Shown here: in pieces, positions 7,508 through 14,751 of the stretch
Position numbering within the stretch: position 1 is the stretch's first letter
Layout: every line of letters starts with the position of its first letter
DNA from: GCA-002727735 sp036159515
Lineage (GTDB): Bacteria; Bacteroidota; Bacteroidia; Flavobacteriales_D; Parvicellaceae
Assembly (NCBI GenBank): GCA_036159515.1
Contig: JAYYEV010000059.1
Coordinates: 1 to 17,800 of the forward strand
DNA: 17,800 nucleotides
Reading direction: 5' to 3'
Notes under the pieces: model-generated
The model's database searches: none
Told to the model about the DNA's origin: nothing
What the model saw: only the letters and a program-made list of their open reading frames with translations
Translations under genes and position numbers: made by a program

Positions 7508-7513
7508 ACTAAA

Positions 7514-8068
7514 ATGGCTCGAACACCAACTACAAACATTCCATTAGGCTTTAAAGCCCCACCATTTAACTTACCTGATGTAATTTCAAATAAAGAAGTT
7601 GAATTAAACAATTTAATCACTGAAAATGGACTGGTTGTGATGTTCATTTGTAATCATTGCCCATTTGTAGTGCATGTGATTGAACAAATTGTATCATTAG
7701 CGAATGATTACTTAGGAAATAAAATTGGATTTGTAGCAGTAAGTAGTAATGACATAATAAACTATCCAGATGATAGTCCTGATAAAATGAAAGAATTTGC
7801 TCAAAAATATCAATTTCCTTTCCCTTATTTATATGATGAGTCCCAAGAAGTTGCAAAAGCATATGATGCTGCATGCACACCTGATTTCAGTGTTTTTGAC
7901 CAAAATCTAAATTGTATATATAGAGGACAATTGGATGATGCTAGACCTGGAAATAATGAGCCAAATAACGGAAAAGATTTAAGATTGGTTCTTGACTGTT
8001 TATTACAGAACAAAAAATTAGATTTTGATCAAAAACCCTCCCTTGGCTGCAATATCAAATGGAAATAA
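7514..8068 (+). CDS. Thioredoxin-fold redox protein with CNHCP motif (peroxiredoxin-like family)
   Basis: Cytoplasmic thioredoxin-superfamily protein of 184 residues in the AhpC/TSA-like group often annotated simply as thioredoxin family protein. After a FKAPPFNLPDV lead-in typical of AhpC/TlpA folds comes VVMFICNHCPFV, a CxxC pair (Cys46, Cys49) in place of the usual CGPC. Further family marks are VAVSSNDIINYPDDSP, FPYLYDESQEVAKAY, ACTPDFSVFD, YRGQLDDARP and the terminal PSLGCNIKWK with a third conserved cysteine (Cys179). There is no signal peptide. The physiological partner is not known to me. Its last 44 bp overlap the start of 5-formyltetrahydrofolate cyclo-ligase, which suggests coupled expression. 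Confidence 0.85.
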   Translation: MARTPTTNIPLGFKAPPFNLPDVISNKEVELNNLITENGLVVMFICNHCPFVVHVIEQIVSLANDYLGNKIGFVAVSSNDIINYPDDSPDKMKEFAQKYQFPFPYLYDESQEVAKAYDAACTPDFSVFDQNLNCIYRGQLDDARPGNNEPNNGKDLRLVLDCLLQNKKLDFDQKPSLGCNIKWK

Positions 8069-8627
8069 AGCTATTTTAAGAGAAAGATACTTAACTCTCA
8101 GAGAATCTATTTCTGTAAAACAATTAGAAAAATCATCGAATAAAATCTGTGATAAACTTCTTAATCACTTTAGCTTTTCTAAACAAAACATTCATTTATT
8201 CTATCCTATAGAGGGTAAGAATGAAATTAATACTTGGTCTATTCACCATAAACTAAAAGAAACTTGCCAACTACACACATCCATTTATAATACCTCAAGT
8301 AACCAATGGGATTGTATTCGTTTTGAAAGTGGATCTACATTTATAAAACAAAGATATAATGTGCCCGTCCCTTCCACATTTGAACCTGCAAAATGGAATA
8401 AATTAGATTTTATATTATTACCTCTGCTGTGTTTTGATGATCATGGAAATAGAGTTGGATATGGGAAAGGAATCTATGATCAAATATGTAAACATCTTAA
8501 TGCTTCATGCATTAAAATTGGAATTTCTTTATTTGAAGCACATCCAAATAGTATAGAGGTTGAAAAACACGATATTCCATTGGATTACTGTCAAACACCA
8601 CTGAAACTTTACAAATTCAACTTTTAG
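8025..8627 (+). CDS. 5-formyltetrahydrofolate cyclo-ligase
   Basis: ATP-dependent enzyme (MTHFS/5-FCL) that returns 5-formyl-THF to 5,10-methenyl-THF in one-carbon metabolism. Evidence is the N-terminal AILRERYLTLRESI, the FYPIEGKNEINTW segment (59-71) and the phosphate-binding signature LLPLLCFDDHGNRVGYGKGI followed by YD (131-152). The start is uncertain: the frame has no ATG upstream of the domain. TTG at 8025 is the longest option; TTG at 8043 gives a start closer to the family norm; ATA at 8052 is also conceivable. All lie inside the thioredoxin-fold gene, so the two frames overlap by 17-44 bp. The usual IPEP substrate-pocket motif appears as VPVP (113-116), a possible divergence. Product length is about 195-200 residues, normal for the family. 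Confidence 0.88.
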   Translation: MIKNPPLAAISNGNKAILRERYLTLRESISVKQLEKSSNKICDKLLNHFSFSKQNIHLFYPIEGKNEINTWSIHHKLKETCQLHTSIYNTSSNQWDCIRFESGSTFIKQRYNVPVPSTFEPAKWNKLDFILLPLLCFDDHGNRVGYGKGIYDQICKHLNASCIKIGISLFEAHPNSIEVEKHDIPLDYCQTPLKLYKFNF

Positions 8628-8644
8628 ATAGAGTATAAATTTTG

Positions 8645-8652
8645 TAATTTTG
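8645..8652 (+). promoter_or_regulatory. Bacteroidota -7 promoter element
   Basis: TAATTTTG is a perfect match to TAnnTTTG, 25 bases before the ATG of the exported hypothetical protein and 17 bases after the cyclo-ligase stop. It predicts a transcription start near 8656 and a leader of about 20 bases. No TTG is present at the expected -33 distance. Confidence 0.5.
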
Positions 8653-8677
8653 CAACTACGGTTCTTCATAAATCGTA

Positions 8678-9274
8678 ATGAAAAATTTAATATACATATT
8701 TTTAATATCATTATTAAACTTTTGTTTTTCAGTAATTTACAGTAATCCACTGAAACCAATTGTTAATCTAAAGTATCACCTGGCTATTTCTATCAATCCA
8801 GGAGCAAATTCTGGTTATGTAAATTATGCTGTTGTAGGTGAAAACGCAGGAAATTTAGTATATACTAAATTTATTTCTCTAAATGAATTCATACGAATTG
8901 CAAAAGGAAAGCAATTCTCACCTGCCAATCAAGTCGGGAAAAATATGTTTAAAGACTTTAAAATAAAAGATTGCTTTTACAAGATTGATTCGTTAGAGTG
9001 TTTGAAAAAACCTGAGCCCAAAATCTTTGATTTATGGGCGTTAAGATACAATAGAAATCCATTTTGTCCACCAGAATGCTCTCCGGCCGAATACATGCTA
9101 GTGGAAGGAATAGGTCAGCACAAACTAAGACCCAGCTGGCCGCAAATCCAGATATTACAAAAATATGGGATTATTTATTTGAATGATTTCTTTTACGGGG
9201 ATAAACTATTTGAACTTCTTGCTGATTTTCAACATCAAGAATGGCGTCAAATTTATCAAGATGCTGTAGAATAG
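8678..9274 (+). CDS. Exported protein of unknown function with four cysteines
   Basis: I do not recognise this 198-residue product. It begins with a signal peptide (MKNLIYIFLISLLNFCFSVI, likely cleaved near YSNP), so it is exported. The mature part has four cysteines, at 99, 108, 130 and 134. The last two lie in NPFCPPECSPAEY, followed by LVEGIGQHKLRPSWPQI; this proline-, tryptophan- and cysteine-rich stretch looks like a conserved core. The four cysteines could form two periplasmic disulfides or bind a metal; neither can be decided here. There are no repeats or further membrane segments. It has its own -7 element and stands as a single gene or heads the short series with the next two genes. 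It is clearly coding, from the signal peptide, codon pattern and tight fit between neighbours. Confidence 0.7.
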   Translation: MKNLIYIFLISLLNFCFSVIYSNPLKPIVNLKYHLAISINPGANSGYVNYAVVGENAGNLVYTKFISLNEFIRIAKGKQFSPANQVGKNMFKDFKIKDCFYKIDSLECLKKPEPKIFDLWALRYNRNPFCPPECSPAEYMLVEGIGQHKLRPSWPQIQILQKYGIIYLNDFFYGDKLFELLADFQHQEWRQIYQDAVE

Positions 9275-9319
9275 TAAGATATTCGTTTTTTTGTATTTCA
9301 GTAGTGTAAAATTAGAACG

Positions 9320-9814
9320 ATGATAATTGATGATAAGGTAAAACATATTCAAAAAAGTAGCGTATCCTTTAAATTCAAGCTTTTTCTTTTGTTTAAGTTA
9401 CCCATGGGTTTTTTGTGCGGAATGAGAATCAAAGAACTGAATAATGAGTCATGTCAAGTGACTGTTCCCTATAAATGGTTAAATAAAAATCCTTTTAAAT
9501 CTACATTCTGGGCAGTTTTAGGAATGGCTGCTGAAATGAATGGTGCAGCTCTATTACTACAATACACCCAAGGTCAAAAACCCCCAATCTCAACCTATCC
9601 TATTTCATGCGAAGCCGAATTCTTTAAAAAAGCAACGGATATTACCACTTTTACATGTAATGATGGAGTAATGGTAAAAGAAAAAGTAATTGAAGCTATG
9701 GAAACCGGTGAAGGGATTACGTTTGAAACCGTAATGAAGGGGCTAAATCCAAATGGAGACCTCATTTGTAAATTCAAGTTTATTTGGTCTATTAAAAGAA
9801 AAAGTAAAGCTTAA
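9320..9814 (+). CDS. DUF4442 hotdog-fold protein (thioesterase-like)
   Basis: Cytoplasmic protein of 164 residues matching the DUF4442 family, which has a hotdog fold related to PaaI-type acyl-CoA thioesterases. Family marks are VTVPYKWLNKNPFKSTFWA (residues about 48-66), the helix AVLGMAAEMNGAALLL and ISCEAEFFKKATDITTF. Alternating strands follow, with KEKVIEAMETGEGITFETVM near the C-terminus. No signal peptide or membrane segment is visible, although the N-terminus has a hydrophobic KLFLLFKLPMGFLCG. Enzymatic activity has not been established for this family as far as I know, and no catalytic residue can be assigned with confidence. It is flanked by two genes for exported proteins, and spacing of about 45-50 bp leaves its co-transcription open. 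Confidence 0.75.
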   Translation: MIIDDKVKHIQKSSVSFKFKLFLLFKLPMGFLCGMRIKELNNESCQVTVPYKWLNKNPFKSTFWAVLGMAAEMNGAALLLQYTQGQKPPISTYPISCEAEFFKKATDITTFTCNDGVMVKEKVIEAMETGEGITFETVMKGLNPNGDLICKFKFIWSIKRKSKA

Positions 9815-9866
9815 TATTGCATTTGTGTGATGGACGCTTTCTGCTTTCTATTTCTTATATTTAAGC

Positions 9867-10853
9867 ATGTTACTTAGAGTATTTTGGATTTCAATACTAT
9901 ACGCTTCTATTCATACCACCAATGCAGGATGGGGATTCTTTGCACACAAGAAAATCAATAGACTAGCTGTTTTCACCATTCCAGAACCTGAACTATTTCA
10001 ATTTTACAAGTACCACATTGATTTTATTGGAGAACATGCAGTTGACCCAGATAAAAGAAGATACGCTGTGCAAGGCGAAGCAGAAAAACATTACATTGAT
10101 ATTGATCACTACATAATAGACGGTGGAGACCCATTTCTAGTTATGCCTAAAAAATGGAATGAAGCAAAAGAGAAATTTTCAGAAGATACGCTAAAAAAAT
10201 ACGGTATTTCACCCTGGAATATACAATGGATGTTACGAAAACTTACCAAAGCATTCCAAGAAAAAGATTTAGAAAGAATTTTAAAATACTCTGCAGAACT
10301 TGGTCATTATATAGGCGATGCACATGTACCGCTACATACTACTGAAAATTACAACGGCCAACTCACTAATCAAAAAGGGATACATGGGTTTTGGGAATCT
10401 AGAATTCCAGAACTTTTCTACAATGAATATGACTTCATAACAGGAAAAGCAAAATATATCGATTACCCCTTAATGGATACTTGGGATTTTGTGGAACATA
10501 GTTTTAGAGCTGTTGACTCAGTTTTAACATTTGAAAAACAACTCTCTCAGGATTGGCCCGATGATAAAAAATACACATATGAGAAAAGAGGACAAGTAAC
10601 GATGAAAGTTTACAGCGCTGAGTTCAGTAAAGAGTACAGTAAAAGATTAAATGGCATGCAGGAACGAAGAATGAAAGCCTCCATTAAATCAATAGGGTCT
10701 TATTGGTTTACTGCTTGGGTTAATGCGGGACAACCAGATTTATCTGCATTATATGTTAAAGAACATGAAAAAAAACGGATGAAAAGTATTGAAGAAATAG
10801 ATGACCCTAGAATCAGCTCAGAAAAAGTTCAAAGTAGACTACATCAAAATTAA
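9867..10853 (+). CDS. Exported S1/P1-nuclease / zinc-dependent phospholipase C fold protein
   Basis: Predicted secreted trinuclear-zinc hydrolase of 328 residues. The signal peptide ends around TTNA, and the mature N-terminus GWGFFAHKKIN provides the near-terminal tryptophan and His27 that bind zinc in this superfamily. Further candidate ligands are Asp60 or Asp62 in HAVDPDK, His75 in AEKHYIDID with nearby Asp78 and Asp80, then His147, Asp151, His153 and His157 in GHYIGDAHVPLHT, and His173 with Glu177 in HGFWES. This pattern fits S1/P1 nucleases and phospholipase C; the sequence does not tell whether nucleic acid or phospholipid is the substrate. The WGFFAHKKINRLAVF start is typical of a Bacteroidota branch. 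The C-terminal 40 residues are charged and probably disordered. The stop overlaps that of the convergent DUF4294 gene by four bases (TTAA). Confidence 0.85.
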   Translation: MLLRVFWISILYASIHTTNAGWGFFAHKKINRLAVFTIPEPELFQFYKYHIDFIGEHAVDPDKRRYAVQGEAEKHYIDIDHYIIDGGDPFLVMPKKWNEAKEKFSEDTLKKYGISPWNIQWMLRKLTKAFQEKDLERILKYSAELGHYIGDAHVPLHTTENYNGQLTNQKGIHGFWESRIPELFYNEYDFITGKAKYIDYPLMDTWDFVEHSFRAVDSVLTFEKQLSQDWPDDKKYTYEKRGQVTMKVYSAEFSKEYSKRLNGMQERRMKASIKSIGSYWFTAWVNAGQPDLSALYVKEHEKKRMKSIEEIDDPRISSEKVQSRLHQN

Positions 10854-11494
10854 TCTCTTGAGCTTCTTCTTTTCTTTTTTGTGGACTTAACTGCTTTTTT
10901 AGCCGGTTCTGTATTCACCACTCTTTTAAAATAATTCATCCTCCCAGACTCTATTAATGACACTGCCTTCTCAATTAAATAATCTTCTCCTTCTGGATCA
11001 TATTCTTTCTTTAAGTTTTGACCATTTACTAAGCACAATGTTTGAAACCAAAAAGCTTTACCAGAACCCCTATATAATTTAATAATATCATATGTAGTTA
11101 ACCCCGTATTTCTATAAATCAATTTCATAAGGTGTGTTCCTCTGTTAATAGACATTTTCTTAATCTCATCACCAAACTCATTTTTAAGCATTTTATTAGC
11201 TCTTTTCAGATATCGTTTTTTAACTCTATTACTACTTAACAAAGCCAATGTATCGTTAAATGCTTCAAGCATAGAGGATGCAATTTTTGAATAATCATAC
11301 ACGCTTTTGACATAGAATTTAGTCCTATTCCACTTTTTTAAAAATTCTTTATCAGAAGTTTGTACTTGATGATCAGGCAAAATGAGATTAAAAGGTACCG
11401 TATCCAATGGGTGTACGCTGTAATTTTGCTTTTCATTTTGTGCATGTAAAATGAAATTTGACAACAATAAAAAAATATATAACCCTAATTTCAT
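10850..11494 (-). CDS. Exported DUF4294 protein
   Basis: Secreted or periplasmic protein of 214 residues belonging to DUF4294, a family found in Bacteroidota with no established role. A signal peptide (MKLGLYIFLLLSNFILHAQ, cleaved near HAQNEK) is followed by VPFNLILPDHQV, a helical segment with VKKRYLKRANKMLKNEFGDE and INRGTHLMKLIYRNTG. The most typical block is YDIIKLYRGSGKAFWFQ with KKEYDPEGEDYLIEKAV. The last 20 residues are strongly basic (KSTKKKRRSSRD end). It is monocistronic, divergent from the GWxTD operon across 88 bp and convergent with the S1/P1-like gene, with overlapping stops and no terminator. On its side of the gap a TATTATTTG sequence near 11530 resembles a -7 element with one extra base. 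Confidence 0.8.
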   Translation of the reverse strand: MKLGLYIFLLLSNFILHAQNEKQNYSVHPLDTVPFNLILPDHQVQTSDKEFLKKWNRTKFYVKSVYDYSKIASSMLEAFNDTLALLSSNRVKKRYLKRANKMLKNEFGDEIKKMSINRGTHLMKLIYRNTGLTTYDIIKLYRGSGKAFWFQTLCLVNGQNLKKEYDPEGEDYLIEKAVSLIESGRMNYFKRVVNTEPAKKAVKSTKKKRRSSRD

Positions 11495-11570
11495 TTTAAT
11501 GTATGTTCAAAACTCATTCCAAATAATATGAAAACATTCGAATTTAATATATTTTAACTTTAATAAAATG

Positions 11571-11578
11571 TAATTTTG
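11571..11578 (+). promoter_or_regulatory. Bacteroidota -7 promoter element abutting the GWxTD start codon
   Basis: TAATTTTG matches TAnnTTTG perfectly and ends four bases before the GTG start of the GWxTD gene, the same distance as for pdxH. If used, the transcript starts at or next to the GTG. A weaker alternative, TATATTTT at 11548-11555, would give a leader of about 23 bases. Neither has a TTG at -33. Confidence 0.45.
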
Positions 11579-11582
11579 GAAT

Positions 11583-13022
11583 GTGAAATTTGTATGTACA
11601 TTTTTATTGTCCTGTCAACTATTTTCCCTTTATGGGCAATTAGAAGCTTTATTCGATATCAAAAAATTTAGACAAGGCAAGCAGCACTTGGTAGAAACTT
11701 ACCTGTATATTTTTGGACCTTCATTAATTCAAGACAAGGATACAAATGTGAAAAATAAAAAAGTTGAGATTTTACTATTTATAGAAAATGAACAAAAAGA
11801 AATTGTAGACTACAAAAAACACATTATTGAAGGCGAAATAGATCATGTTAACAAAAATGGAATTCTAGACTTACAACGCTTTTCTCTCATAGATGGAAAT
11901 TACAATTTAGGTTTAAAATTAGTAGATCAAACTGACACCAATAACATTGAAGAACATCAACAAACTTTTACTTTATCAAAACTCAACACGTCTGAATTTT
12001 CTGACATAGAACTATTGGATAAATACTGGAAAAGTGATAGTGTAAGCAAATTAAACAAATCTGGTTTTGAAATGATTCCACTTGTTACTACTTATTTTGG
12101 CCCAGAATTTAATAGATTATCCTACTACACCGAAATTTATTTTGATGAAGAAATAATCAAAGAAAACCCATCTGTGATACTCACCCAGTCTATTTTAGTT
12201 GAAGAAAATAATAAAATTGCAGGTCAGTACAACAAATTAAATAAGATCTCATCTTCTTCAGTAGTTCCTGTTCTTAATAGCTTTGACTTATCTAATTTAC
12301 CCACTGGAAATTACGTTCTTAAATTATCTGTCATGGATAAGAATCAACAAATTTTAAGTACTAAAGAACTGGCCTTTCAACGAACCAACCTAAATAACAG
12401 CATGAAATTGAATCGATTGAATTCAGTTTCTATAGCAAATACTTTCGCATCCGATTTACATCAAGATTCATTAAACGAATTTATGAAATGCCTTGCTCCT
12501 TTGGCCTCTAACTTAGAGAAAAACATCATCGACAATAAACTGGATGATATTGACGATACGCTTAAAAGACAATTCATATATAGCTTTTGGTACAATCGCT
12601 TTCCAAATAACCCTGCTTATAACTGGTCAAAATACAAGCAAGAAGTGAAAAAGACTAACCAATTGTTTGGAACAAAAGTGAGAAAAGGATATGAAACCGA
12701 TAGAGGTCGAATATATTTAAAATATGGTCCTCCAAATACCATAACCGATAGACCCAACGAGCCCAGCGCGTATCCTTATCAGATTTGGCATTATTACAAA
12801 ATAGGTAGATTCAACAATAAAAGATTCGTTTTTTATCTACCTGACTTAGTGTCTAACGACTATGTTATTTTGCATTCTACACTTCAAGGTGAGTATTTTA
12901 ATAATAATTGGAAAACAGACCTTCACAGTAGAAATACTCCGGAGAGAAATGTAGATGCATTACAAAATCCTAACGATAACCAATGGGGTAGTAATAGTAA
13001 TTTATTCTTCATAAACCCCTAG
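11583..13022 (+). CDS. GWxTD domain-containing exported protein
   Basis: Protein of 479 residues with a GWxTD domain, a family widespread in Bacteroidota and related phyla whose molecular role is not established. The domain spans roughly 330-430: FWYNRFPNNPAYNW, then RKGYETDRGRIYLKYGPPNT, where the name-giving motif appears as GYETD (369-373) with Tyr for Trp, and YPYQIWHYYKIG. The N-terminal two thirds are beta-rich. A signal sequence precedes QLEALFDI; LLSC at 8-11 resembles a lipobox, but the hydrophobic part before it is short, so cleavage after LYG is as likely. The start is GTG, since no ATG is in frame. It ends in NLFFINP and is followed after two bases by a glycosyltransferase frame, making it the first gene of a three-gene operon. 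Confidence 0.82.
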   Translation: MKFVCTFLLSCQLFSLYGQLEALFDIKKFRQGKQHLVETYLYIFGPSLIQDKDTNVKNKKVEILLFIENEQKEIVDYKKHIIEGEIDHVNKNGILDLQRFSLIDGNYNLGLKLVDQTDTNNIEEHQQTFTLSKLNTSEFSDIELLDKYWKSDSVSKLNKSGFEMIPLVTTYFGPEFNRLSYYTEIYFDEEIIKENPSVILTQSILVEENNKIAGQYNKLNKISSSSVVPVLNSFDLSNLPTGNYVLKLSVMDKNQQILSTKELAFQRTNLNNSMKLNRLNSVSIANTFASDLHQDSLNEFMKCLAPLASNLEKNIIDNKLDDIDDTLKRQFIYSFWYNRFPNNPAYNWSKYKQEVKKTNQLFGTKVRKGYETDRGRIYLKYGPPNTITDRPNEPSAYPYQIWHYYKIGRFNNKRFVFYLPDLVSNDYVILHSTLQGEYFNNNWKTDLHSRNTPERNVDALQNPNDNQWGSNSNLFFINP

Positions 13023-13024
13023 AA

Positions 13025-14041
13025 ATTAACACCGCTGTTTGCATATTAAATTTCAATGGAGAAAATTGGTTAAAACAATTTCTCCCAGAATTCATAGAAC
13101 ATTCGAGTAAACATGCTGATGTAGTTGTTATTGATAATGGATCCACTGATGATTCTTTAAAAGTAATTTCATCATTCAAAAAAAAGATTAGCCTAGTAAA
13201 ATTAAATAGCAACTTAGGGTTTGCAGGTGGATATAATGAAGGATTAAAACAATTAAAACACGAATTTTTTGTCATTGTAAATTCAGATATTCAAGTAACT
13301 GATGGATGGTTGTTACCCCTTATAAATGTGTTAAAAAACAATAAAAACGTAGTTGCTGTTCAACCTAAAATATTAAGTTTTGATAGAAAAGGAGAATTTG
13401 AATATGCAGGTGCAGCAGGAGGGTTTATAGATAAGCTTGGCTATCCATTTTGTAGAGGTAGAATAGTTAATCATATAGAAAAAGATGGAGGTCAATTTGA
13501 CAATTGCCACGAAGTGTTTTGGGCATCTGGTGCGTGTATGGCTGTGAAGGCAAAAGATTTTTTTGAAATTGGAGGGTTTGATCATGATTTTTTTGCTCAT
13601 ATGGAGGAAATTGATTTATGCTGGAGATGGAAAAATAAGGGCAACTCTATTATGTATACTAGTGAATCCGTAGTGTATCACGTTGGAGGAGGTACACTTT
13701 CTTATGAAAACCCTCATAAGACATTTTTAAATTTTAGAAATAGCTTGTGGATGATTCACAAAAACTATGAAGGCACTCCTCCTCTACCTTTTAAAATAAT
13801 ATCTAGAATGACACTAGATCAAATCGCTTTTTTCAGGTTTCTAATGATGGGCAAATTCAAAAATGCTTTAAGCATTATTAAAGCTCATTATCATTATTAC
13901 AAGTCCTTACCAAAACTGAAGAAAAAAAGGAAAGATATACCTAAAATGAGTGTTCAAAAAATGAATGGATATTCAAATAAGTTTATCATTTGGGAATACT
14001 TCGTTAAGCAAAATCGTACATTTAAAAGCATCGTGAAATAA
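13025..14041 (+). CDS. Family 2 glycosyltransferase with probable ATT start
   Basis: Rhamnosyltransferase-like GT-A glycosyltransferase, probably transferring a sugar to a surface glycan; soluble, with no clear membrane segment. The complete domain is readable: INTAVCILNFNGENWL (1-16), VVVIDNGSTDDS (33-44), NSNLGFAGGYNEGL (61-74), the DxD-equivalent NSDI (86-89), WASGACM (166-172) and HMEEIDLCWRW (192-202). From 13001 to the TTG at 13310 the frame has no ATG, GTG or TTG, and a start at 13310 would delete the nucleotide-binding half including NSD. ATT at 13025, two bases after the upstream TAG, gives 338 residues and an N-terminus equal to the family norm (M-x-T-A-V). Start is inferred; the reading frame is certain. 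The stop overlaps the next ATG by one base. Confidence 0.8.
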   Translation: MNTAVCILNFNGENWLKQFLPEFIEHSSKHADVVVIDNGSTDDSLKVISSFKKKISLVKLNSNLGFAGGYNEGLKQLKHEFFVIVNSDIQVTDGWLLPLINVLKNNKNVVAVQPKILSFDRKGEFEYAGAAGGFIDKLGYPFCRGRIVNHIEKDGGQFDNCHEVFWASGACMAVKAKDFFEIGGFDHDFFAHMEEIDLCWRWKNKGNSIMYTSESVVYHVGGGTLSYENPHKTFLNFRNSLWMIHKNYEGTPPLPFKIISRMTLDQIAFFRFLMMGKFKNALSIIKAHYHYYKSLPKLKKKRKDIPKMSVQKMNGYSNKFIIWEYFVKQNRTFKSIVK

Positions 14042-14751
14042 TGATGAGAATCGTAACTATCATACTTTGTGTATTTACAACTGGACCATTTACTAGTTAT
14101 GCCCAATTCAATTTTGAAAATCAAATTGAAAAAAAAGAGATCACCAAAGAAATTATAGATCCCACTTACGGAATTACATTATATGAACCTCTTAACATGT
14201 ACTTACACTCTGACTCTACAAGAATAGAAGAAGGCTATGCAGTAAACGGGTGGAAAGAGGATTATTATTCAACAGGCGAATTACTACACAAAGGGTACTA
14301 CATTGAAGGGCAACTAAAAGTCTACAAAAACTTTTATCCTAATGGAAACATAGAGCGCAATTTTAAGGCCATAGATAGTTTCAAATCGAAATTAACTCTA
14401 TTCTTTCCAAATGGAAATGTAAAAAGTAAAGTGAACTACTCCAATGATTTTGCTATGGAATGGACTGACTATAATGAAAATGGAGATATTTCATTCTATG
14501 AAAAATACAACAAAGACAAATTATCCCATGAACAAAAAGTGTTTTATTATGATACTGGGAATGTTAAGGATGAATTGGTTATTGATCAAAAAAAGAAGAA
14601 AACATACATCTACACAGAATACCATGAAAATGGAAATGTCAAGTTAAAGGGACACCTTAAGTATGATATGGGTATTTATGATTATGTGAAATATGGGACC
14701 TGGCACCATTATGATGAAATGGGGGGTAATCATAAAAAAGAACACCACTAA
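14041..14751 (+). CDS. Exported YwqK/MORN-like repeat protein
   Basis: Exported protein of 236 residues built of tandem repeats of the kind annotated as YwqK-family antitoxin or MORN-like; those names imply no proven antitoxin role. After a signal peptide (cleavage near SYAQF) come repeats centred on YYSTGEL, FYPNGNIE, FFPNGNVK, YNENGDI, YYDTGNVK and YHENGNVK. Their key glycines, at about 79, 102, 125, 148, 173 and 198, are spaced 23, 23, 23, 25 and 25 residues. A last imperfect copy, YDEMGGN, ends the protein. Such repeats form an open beta-meander. The ATG at 14041 shares its A with the glycosyltransferase stop; ATG at 14044 is an equal alternative. No toxin gene is adjacent. Third gene of the GWxTD operon; its stop overlaps that of convergent hutH. 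Confidence 0.82.
   Translation: MMRIVTIILCVFTTGPFTSYAQFNFENQIEKKEITKEIIDPTYGITLYEPLNMYLHSDSTRIEEGYAVNGWKEDYYSTGELLHKGYYIEGQLKVYKNFYPNGNIERNFKAIDSFKSKLTLFFPNGNVKSKVNYSNDFAMEWTDYNENGDISFYEKYNKDKLSHEQKVFYYDTGNVKDELVIDQKKKKTYIYTEYHENGNVKLKGHLKYDMGIYDYVKYGTWHHYDEMGGNHKKEHH

Noticed and set aside
13009..13275. Minus-strand open frame opposite the glycosyltransferase start
   Set aside because: It shows no recognisable domain and is antisense to conserved GT2 coding sequence, so it is a shadow.
13310..14041. Glycosyltransferase starting at TTG 13310 (243 residues)
   Set aside because: This would remove the nucleotide-binding half and the NSD motif, although those are encoded intact in the same frame just upstream.
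14041..14751. Toxin-antitoxin system, because YwqK-like proteins are often labelled antitoxins
   Set aside because: The protein has a signal peptide and no toxin-like neighbour; the neighbours are a glycosyltransferase and hutH.
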